DNA of 64,000 nt from Clostridia bacterium (GTDB lineage Bacteria > Bacillota > Clostridia > Oscillospirales > Acutalibacteraceae). Location: NCBI GenBank assembly GCA_017437005.1, contig JAFSBZ010000033.1, positions 1 to 64,000 of the forward strand, in the 5' to 3' direction. Within the stretch, counting starts at the first letter, position 1; each line of letters starts with the position of its first letter. The notes below the pieces were generated by a model, which did no database searches, was not told the origin of the DNA, and saw only the letters and a program-made list of their open reading frames with translations. The translations under genes and the position numbers were made by a program. Below, piece after piece: positions 58,157 to 64,000 of the stretch.

Positions 58157-59356
58157 ATGAAAGTATTTGTAGTTAATGCAGGCAGTTCATCACTTAAGTA
58201 TCAGCTTATTGATATGGATAATGAAGAGGTATTGGCAAAGGGCCTTTGTCAGCGAATAGGTGTAACTGGTGATATTACACACAAGGCTGCTGACGGCAGA
58301 GTATATCAGGCGGATATTCCAATGCCTACACACAGCGAGGCTTTTGAGGCTGTTGTTTACGCTATGACTAAATCAGAAGCAAAGGTTATTGATTCACTTG
58401 ATGAGGTTGGCGCTATAGGTCACCGTGTTGTTCACGGTGCTGAAGAGTTTAATAAATCGGCTCTTATTACCGACGAAATGATTGCAAAGGTTCGCGAGTG
58501 CAGTGTTATGGCTCCGCTTCACAATCCTGCAAATATTTTGGGTATTGAAGCTTGCACCAAAACGTTTGGTGACAAGGTTCCTCAGGTTGGTGTATTTGAT
58601 ACATCCTTCCATCAGACAATGCCTGCCGAAGCATTTATGTACGCATTACCATATAAGTATTACGAGGATTATCGTGTGCGCAAGTACGGCTTCCACGGTA
58701 CATCACACAGCTTTGTAAGTGATAGAGCGGCTGTTCTTGAAGGCAAGGATAAAAAGGACATTAAAATTATTACCTGTCACCTTGGTAACGGTTGTTCAAT
58801 CAGCGCTATTAAAGACGGTGTTTGTGTTGATACCTCTATGGGCTTTACCCCACTTGATGGATTTATGATGGGCACCCGTAGCGGAACACTTGATCCTTCA
58901 ACCCTTACATACATTGCCGAAAAAGAAAATCTTACATTTGCTGATATTGATGCTATTTGCAATAAAGAGTCAGGTGTTTTGGGTATTTCAGGTGTTTCTA
59001 ACGACAACCGTGATGTTGCGGCTGCGGCAGAAAAAGGCAACAAACGCGCTCAGCTTGCAATTGATATGCAGCGTTATCAAATTCTTAAATTTGTTGGCTC
59101 TTATATTGCCGCAATGAACGGTGTTGATACAATTGTATTTACAGGCGGTATAGGTGAAAACGATGAAGAGCTTCGTGAATATATTTGCGAAAACTTGGGT
59201 TATCTTGGTGTAAAGCTTAATGCCGAGGCTAACCGCGTTCACGGTGAGGAAATCAAGATTTCTGCCGATGACAGTAAGGTTAATGTTTACATTATTCCTA
59301 CCAACGAAGAGCTTAAAATTGCACGTGACACAAAGGCTATTGTAGAAGCACTTTAA
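58157..59356 (+). CDS. ackA: Acetate kinase
   Basis: A 399-residue ASKHA-fold enzyme that makes ATP and acetate from acetyl phosphate, the main energy-yielding step of acetate fermentation. It shows MKVFVVNAGSSSLKYQL, AIGHRVVHGAEEF, VFDTSFHQTMP, RKYGFHGTSHSFV, CHLGNGCSISA, GFTPLDGFMMGTRSG and FTGGIGEND. ATG 58157 follows AAAGGAGAAG. pta is not adjacent. Regulation through the palindrome at 58090-58113 is likely. Confidence 0.97.
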   Translation: MKVFVVNAGSSSLKYQLIDMDNEEVLAKGLCQRIGVTGDITHKAADGRVYQADIPMPTHSEAFEAVVYAMTKSEAKVIDSLDEVGAIGHRVVHGAEEFNKSALITDEMIAKVRECSVMAPLHNPANILGIEACTKTFGDKVPQVGVFDTSFHQTMPAEAFMYALPYKYYEDYRVRKYGFHGTSHSFVSDRAAVLEGKDKKDIKIITCHLGNGCSISAIKDGVCVDTSMGFTPLDGFMMGTRSGTLDPSTLTYIAEKENLTFADIDAICNKESGVLGISGVSNDNRDVAAAAEKGNKRAQLAIDMQRYQILKFVGSYIAAMNGVDTIVFTGGIGENDEELREYICENLGYLGVKLNAEANRVHGEEIKISADDSKVNVYIIPTNEELKIARDTKAIVEAL

Positions 59357-59373
59357 ATTTAAACGAAAGGTTT

Positions 59374-59416
59374 AGCGGAAAACCGCATCATATTGATGTT
59401 GTTTTCCGCTTTCTTC
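59374..59416 (+). terminator. Terminator or attenuator between ackA and galactokinase gene
   Basis: AGCGGAAAAC (59374-59383) pairs with GTTTTCCGCT (59401-59410), with an inner CATCA/TGATG stem, followed by TTCTTC. It ends only 11 bases before the galactokinase ATG and replaces any SD there. Confidence 0.7.
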
Positions 59417-59421
59417 AAATT

Positions 59422-60699
59422 ATGAATACTAATGAATTAAAACAAAATATACAAAACGGAAAATTTGACAAAGAGTTTACAATGCTTTATGGTGATGTCG
59501 AGCTCGCTAAAGAGCGTTATACCGACGCTATAGATGAGTTTGTAAATCTTTATGGCGATATGGACGATATTCGTCTTTTTTCGGCTCCCGGTCGTACCGA
59601 AATAGGCGGCAACCATACCGACCACCAGCACGGGCTTGTGCTTGCAGGCAGCGTAAATCTTGATGTTATTGCAATAGTATCGCCAAATAATGAAAATATA
59701 ATACGAATTAAATCAAAAGGCTATAATATGGATGAGGTTGATATTACAGACCTTAGTAAAAAAGAGTCAGAAGCCGGTAGAGCTCGCTCGCTTATACGCG
59801 GCGTGGTGGCTGCATTTAAGAATGCAGGATATAATGTTGCTGGGTTTAACGCGTACACAACCTCAAACGTATTAAAAGGCTCGGGGCTTTCGTCTTCGGC
59901 AGCATTTGAGGTTTTGGTGTCAAATATTGTTAACGGACTTTTTAATGGGCATAAGGTTGATGCCGTAACTATAGCAAAATATTCGCAGTATGCCGAGCGT
60001 GAATATTTTGGTAAGCCGTGTGGTCTTCTTGACCAGATGGCTTCAAGTGTGGGCGGCTTTACATATGCTGATTTTAATGACCCACAAAACCCTATTGTCG
60101 AGAAAATCAATCTTGACTTAAATACTTCAAATCATACGCTTTGTGTGGTAGATACGGGTGGTAATCACGCAAATCTGACGCAGGATTATGCAGATATAAC
60201 GCTTGAATGTAAGGCTGTAAGTAATGCTTTGGGCGTAGATTTTTTACGTGATGCAAATGAAGATGCGTTTTACAATAACTATGCCGAAATACGCGAAAAA
60301 TGCGGCGATAGGGCAATGCTTCGCGCGATGCACTTTTTTGCCGAGAACAAGCGTGTTTTAACGCAAAAATCTGCTTTAAAACGCGGCGATTTCAACACGT
60401 TTTTTGTAACTGTAAAACGTTCGGGAGAGTCCTCTTACGACCTACTTCAAAATGTTTATTCTCCCAGTAATCCAAAAGAACAGGCTATTTCTTTAGCGCT
60501 TGCTCTTACAAAGCAATTTTTAAATGGTCGCGGTGCATACCGCGTGCACGGCGGCGGTTTTGCGGGCACTATTCAGTGCTATATTCCAAACCGTATGTAT
60601 GATGCGTATAAAGCTATGATTGAATCGGTGTTTGGCGAAGGCGCTTGTGTAAAATTGTTTGTTCGTGCCGTAGGTGGATATGAGCTTGTGGGTGAATAA
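59422..60699 (+). CDS. galK: Galactokinase-family (GHMP) sugar kinase
   Basis: A 425-residue GHMP kinase. Motif 1 is APGRTEIGGNHTDHQHG, a variant of the galactokinase PGRVNLIGEHTDYNGG. Motif 2 is KGSGLSSSAAFEVLVS and motif 3 region is RVHGGGFAGTIQCYIP. It probably phosphorylates galactose or a related sugar at C1. Substitutions in motif 1 (Thr-Glu-Ile-Gly-Gly-Asn) are typical of a clostridial branch and leave some doubt about substrate. No SD precedes ATG 59422; the sequence there is the 3' arm of a hairpin. It is followed after one base by the esterase gene. Confidence 0.85.
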   Translation: MNTNELKQNIQNGKFDKEFTMLYGDVELAKERYTDAIDEFVNLYGDMDDIRLFSAPGRTEIGGNHTDHQHGLVLAGSVNLDVIAIVSPNNENIIRIKSKGYNMDEVDITDLSKKESEAGRARSLIRGVVAAFKNAGYNVAGFNAYTTSNVLKGSGLSSSAAFEVLVSNIVNGLFNGHKVDAVTIAKYSQYAEREYFGKPCGLLDQMASSVGGFTYADFNDPQNPIVEKINLDLNTSNHTLCVVDTGGNHANLTQDYADITLECKAVSNALGVDFLRDANEDAFYNNYAEIREKCGDRAMLRAMHFFAENKRVLTQKSALKRGDFNTFFVTVKRSGESSYDLLQNVYSPSNPKEQAISLALALTKQFLNGRGAYRVHGGGFAGTIQCYIPNRMYDAYKAMIESVFGEGACVKLFVRAVGGYELVGE

Positions 60700-60700
60700 T

Positions 60701-61420
60701 ATGACCGAAAGTATTTGGAACGGATTTAAGCGCCTTGATTTTAAGTTTGAGGGTAGAGATTGTATTCTTGTGTGTCCCGATAGTGCGTGTGAAGGCAATA
60801 AATGGCTATATCGCACCGAATATTTTGGTGCTTTTCCTGATTTGGAATTAGAAATGCTAAATGCAGGTTATCATCTTGCCTTTATGACAAATAAAACTCG
60901 TTTGTGTCCTGAATCTGATACCGATATGCGACCTAAGTTTTGTGATTATTTGAGCGAAAAATTTGGTCTTAATAAAAAATGCGCGCTTGTTGGTATGAGC
61001 TGTGGTGGTATGCAGGCGGTGTATTTTGCGGCAAAGTACCCGCAGTATGTGGCGTGCGCGTATCTTGATGCGCCCGTTATGAACTATCTAAGTTGGCCTT
61101 TTGCGTTAGGTATGGGTCAGGACGATTGTTCAAAAGAGTTTATAGATAATATGGGCTTTGGTTTACCAGAGCTTATAAATTTTAGAAATCATCCAATAGA
61201 CCAAAAAGAAAAATTGCTAAAATCGGGCGTACCGATAATGTTGGTTTCGGGCGATAGCGACAAAACAGTACCGTTTTGTGAAAACGGACAGCTTTTGTGG
61301 GATTATTACAAGGCTAATAATGCTGAAATTGAGGTAATAATAAAGCCGGGCGGTGACCACCATCCACATGGGCTTCCCGACAACACACCAATTGTTGAAT
61401 TTATACAAAAGTATTATTAG
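60701..61420 (+). CDS. Alpha/beta hydrolase (esterase-like)
   Basis: A 239-residue cytoplasmic alpha/beta hydrolase. The nucleophile elbow is GMSCGGMQ (Ser in GxSxG) and the catalytic His is probably in GGDHHPHG near the C terminus, with an Asp in SGDSDKTVP. No signal peptide. It lies one base after galK (TAA-T-ATG), so the two are cotranscribed and it may deacylate an intracellular sugar or related metabolite. ATG 60701, SD GGTGA. Confidence 0.82.
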   Translation: MTESIWNGFKRLDFKFEGRDCILVCPDSACEGNKWLYRTEYFGAFPDLELEMLNAGYHLAFMTNKTRLCPESDTDMRPKFCDYLSEKFGLNKKCALVGMSCGGMQAVYFAAKYPQYVACAYLDAPVMNYLSWPFALGMGQDDCSKEFIDNMGFGLPELINFRNHPIDQKEKLLKSGVPIMLVSGDSDKTVPFCENGQLLWDYYKANNAEIEVIIKPGGDHHPHGLPDNTPIVEFIQKYY

Positions 61421-61554
61421 CCTCCACTTGTTAGTTGCAAGGGGAGGTGTCACCCATAGGGTGACGGAGGGGATGATGTCTTAAGTTTTTATCAAACCCT
61501 TATCCCCTCAGTCTCGTTACACTCGACAGCTCCCTTTGAACATCAAGGGGAGCC
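61421..61554. repeat. MITE-like dispersed intergenic repeat
   Basis: About 134 bases with nested hairpins: CCTCCACTTG (61421-61430)/CAAGGGGAGG (61438-61447), GTCACCC (61449-61455)/GGGTGAC (61459-61465), and a 3' CAAGGGGAGCC that is roughly inverse to the 5' end. CTCCC..GGGAG ends with GTCACCC..GGGTGAC and CAGTCTCGTTACACTCGAC inside are, to my knowledge, features of non-coding repeats scattered through clostridial genomes. No ORF. Confidence 0.7.
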
Positions 61555-61620
61555 TTTTTGCGTATTGTTATTTTGTACAAATTTCCAAAGTGAATTCGAT
61601 TAAATTTGTGGAAAAAAGTC

Positions 61621-61649
61621 TTGAATTTTTTTATGGAGAGTGGTAGAAT
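61621..61649 (+). promoter_or_regulatory. Promoter of the terminal secreted protein gene
   Basis: TTGAAT (61621-61626) and TAGAAT (61644-61649) are 17 bases apart, 40 bases before the start codon. Confidence 0.7.
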
Positions 61650-61689
61650 ATACAATGAATAAATATTATGTTGAAAGGGAGTTTATCTT

Positions 61690-64000
61690 ATGAAGAAAAC
61701 AATTCAAAAATTACTTTCAGTAATTCTTGTGGCGGCTATCTGCGTAAGCACGCTTTGCGGTAGTTTAATTTCTGCAAATGCGGCTGTAACAGGTACCTAC
61801 AATGTTGTTGGTGACGCAGTTGGCGCAGGCGAAAAAGTAGTTACTATGGAAGTAACACTCACAGGTGACAATCTTACATCGGGCACATTTGACCTTATGT
61901 TTGGCGAGGATGTTATCGATGACGTTAACTTTGACGAAAACGGTGACTATGTTATACCTACCAACGAAACTCTTGAAGAATTTTATGCAAGAGATAAGGT
62001 TGACCCCGTAACCGGCGAGAGAAACTTTATGATTGCTGCTGTTAACTACTATAAGGAAGTTCAGGTTGAAGAGCCTGTATATGATTCCGAGGGTAATCAA
62101 ACAGGCACACAAACTGTTACCAAGACAGTTGTTGATACCGATAAGTCATACAAAGAAAATGAAGGCAACAAAGGTACATTGCTTCCTAACGTTTATGACG
62201 GTAAGGTTGGTCTTTATGATACAAAGATTGAAATTACCGGTGGTGTACTTGCAGACAACACAGTTGTTGATGCCGGTAATGTAGATCAGTATTTTACCAA
62301 CAGCAACTATGCTGCATTTTCTAAGGGCGAAAGCAACACAACCAATGCTATTGATGGTGACAGTGATGACGGTAGAAAATACATCTACAATATGACTGAT
62401 AATTATAAGACAGCAATCGATAGTAAAACTACATTATATACAGTTGCTGACGGTGAAAGCACTAAAGGCGTTTATAAATTGGATAACGCTTTGCTTGATA
62501 AATACTACCGTGAGTACACTACCGTTGACGTAGCAACCGAGACACTTGGTTACTCTATTTCAACCGTTAGTGAAGACAGTATTGGCCAAACCCATTCATA
62601 CGCACAGTATGCACAGGGCTTTAAGGATATTACCTTTAATTCAAATGCCGCATTTAAATCTATTACATTTACCGTTACATTCGACTTTACCGGTACTTGT
62701 GACCGTATTGGTGCAAATGGCGTAGTAGATGCTGAAGAGTTAATTGGTACTACAACCGTTGACGGAGTAGAACAAAAATACAGAAACCGTGACGGTCACT
62801 GGGCTAATGAAAACTACGTTCAGTACGATAAAAAATACACTCTTAACTTTGTTGGCAAGGATGGTTTAAGCGGTCTTTCTGCAGCTCAGGAATATTCAAA
62901 CACCAACTATTTCCACGTTCACGAAGGCGCTATAGAAGAAACCAAATACGGAGATGTTGATCCAATAAACAAGGCAGCCATTGATGCTCTTCTTGCAAAA
63001 AATCCTGAGGCTCGCGAGGGCGTGGATTACTTTGAACTTTACAATGCAAGATGTAAAAAGTGCGGTCGAGTTACACCTATGATTGCAGCTCCCGATCTTC
63101 CATATAAAGTATATGAAAAAGATGAAGACGGTAATGATGTTGAGGTTCCCGCTAACGGAAGAAAGGGTTTATTTGCCTTTAATAACTTCCGTAACATTTC
63201 GGGTGCAAGCGTTACTTACGAGGACGATGGTAGTCTTTCGCTTAATCTTCATTATCCTTCATCAATGGATTATAATCAAATGATTATTACCGACCAGAAC
63301 GGTATGGTAATGAGCTATAGCGATACATTAGAGGTTGCAAGCGATAAAACACAGAAATACACTGATGTTAAATCAAGCTTTGCTGCTTCAAAAATAAAAG
63401 TAGATGGAACCGAAATTGCTCGTTATGAGGGCCAGCTTCCAAGTAGTTCTAAGATGATTACCGTTAAGGGATTTTCGGCTTCTGATATTGAAAAAACACT
63501 TTACGTTGCACGCTATACACCTGTAAGTGAAACCGAAACACAGCTTATGGGTATTACACATTCGATTTCAATTGCCGAATACTGTAACGAGGTAGTAAAA
63601 GGTGATAATTCTGATGCAGACAAGCTTGTTGCGGCTGCTCTTGTAAATTATGCAAACGCAGCTACTGTAGCTTTGGGTACTGCACAGCCTGAAAATCCAA
63701 AGATTATTCCTACCGAGATTGATTTGCTTGAGTTTGGCTCATATCTAACCGATATGGGTAGCACCAGCACATATTGGGATACCAATGTTGCAGATAACGG
63801 CGAAACAGGTGATTCTTGGGACGACCCAATTATAATTGACTCTGCCGAAGAGTTTGTTTATATTGCAAAGGTGTACAACAGCGACACTGACGGTAAATAC
63901 TTTAAGGTTGCCGACGATATTGCGGGTTTTGACCTTTCGGGTGGTAAGATAACCGATTATGACGGTACTTTAGCAGAACAACTTGCCAACGTTCAGGCAA
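61690..64000 (+). CDS. Large secreted protein, truncated by window end
   Basis: An open frame of 770 codons runs off the right edge. ATG 61690 follows AAAGGGAG. Residues 1-31 form a Sec signal peptide (hydrophobic IQKLLSVILVAAICVSTL, cleavage near SANA). The mature part begins with a cohesin-like or similar beta-rich segment (KVVTMEVTLTGDNLTSGTFDL). It is rich in Asp, Asn and Thr. A CKKCGRV cysteine pair lies near residue 456 in an otherwise Cys-poor protein. I do not recognise a family. By composition and export it resembles the cohesin-domain surface protein at 16189. The C terminus is not available. Confidence 0.8.
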   Translation, partial: MKKTIQKLLSVILVAAICVSTLCGSLISANAAVTGTYNVVGDAVGAGEKVVTMEVTLTGDNLTSGTFDLMFGEDVIDDVNFDENGDYVIPTNETLEEFYARDKVDPVTGERNFMIAAVNYYKEVQVEEPVYDSEGNQTGTQTVTKTVVDTDKSYKENEGNKGTLLPNVYDGKVGLYDTKIEITGGVLADNTVVDAGNVDQYFTNSNYAAFSKGESNTTNAIDGDSDDGRKYIYNMTDNYKTAIDSKTTLYTVADGESTKGVYKLDNALLDKYYREYTTVDVATETLGYSISTVSEDSIGQTHSYAQYAQGFKDITFNSNAAFKSITFTVTFDFTGTCDRIGANGVVDAEELIGTTTVDGVEQKYRNRDGHWANENYVQYDKKYTLNFVGKDGLSGLSAAQEYSNTNYFHVHEGAIEETKYGDVDPINKAAIDALLAKNPEAREGVDYFELYNARCKKCGRVTPMIAAPDLPYKVYEKDEDGNDVEVPANGRKGLFAFNNFRNISGASVTYEDDGSLSLNLHYPSSMDYNQMIITDQNGMVMSYSDTLEVASDKTQKYTDVKSSFAASKIKVDGTEIARYEGQLPSSSKMITVKGFSASDIEKTLYVARYTPVSETETQLMGITHSISIAEYCNEVVKGDNSDADKLVAAALVNYANAATVALGTAQPENPKIIPTEIDLLEFGSYLTDMGSTSTYWDTNVADNGETGDSWDDPIIIDSAEEFVYIAKVYNSDTDGKYFKVADDIAGFDLSGGKITDYDGTLAEQLANVQA

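Overview
The window is AT-rich chromosomal DNA from a spore-forming Gram-positive bacterium, most likely a clostridium of the Oscillospirales/Ruminococcaceae type. Supporting signs are spoIIR and a complete spoIIIAA-AH operon, the mreBCD-PBP2-minD-mgsA shape cluster, the dgt-dnaG-sigA cluster, the ylxM-ffh-rpsP-khpA-rimM-trmD cluster, strong AGGAGG-type ribosome binding sites, sigma-A promoters, frequent GTG/TTG starts, and two large secreted proteins, one with cohesin domains.

Layout. 1-7.6 kb, plus strand: VanZ-like protein, ispE, spoIIR, rpmE, yigZ, dgt, dnaG, sigA and a TSCPD protein. 7.6-10.4 kb: a purine/uracil permease, then about 1 kb of mobile-element debris bracketed by a 14-bp copy of the tRNA-Pro 3' end, and the tRNA-Pro gene with an unusual palindromic promoter. 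10.4-14.5 kb, minus strand: an HPr paralogue with Arg at the catalytic His15, then the SRP/ribosome-maturation operon. 14.5-21.7 kb, plus: an OppA-type lipoprotein, a 1164-residue cohesin/Cys-repeat surface protein, and a tandem glycine riboswitch with a terminator ahead of an AGCS symporter. 21.8-35.9 kb, minus: aspS, hisS, the shape operon, a lipid kinase, tsaD, a phosphatase-RimI fusion and polA. 36-38.9 kb, plus: dus (apparently leaderless), yebC and a Fic-HTH protein.

The most accessory part is 39-43 kb and 48.4-55.8 kb. The first holds two tiny coupled ORFs, a membrane-tethered ECF-like sigma factor, a lipoprotein and a zinc-ribbon membrane protein. It is followed by an orphan promoter/terminator unit (candidate RNA) and the spoIIIA operon. 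The second holds a minus-strand cassette (HTH regulator, zinc-ribbon/BspA-like anchored protein, kinase with DFN instead of DFG and no clear ATP-binding Lys). Beside it lies a plus-strand cassette under a divergently encoded XRE repressor with 18-bp operators: SPFH/zinc-ribbon protein, membrane proteins and a zinc-ribbon/TM protein. It recalls the Bacillus YdjGHI membrane-stress module but has no PspA. 55.9-64 kb: mutarotase-fold protein, tmcAL, ackA with a palindromic operator, a divergent galactokinase, an esterase, a MITE-like repeat and a truncated secreted protein.

All calls come from reading the sequence; no database search or folding program was run.
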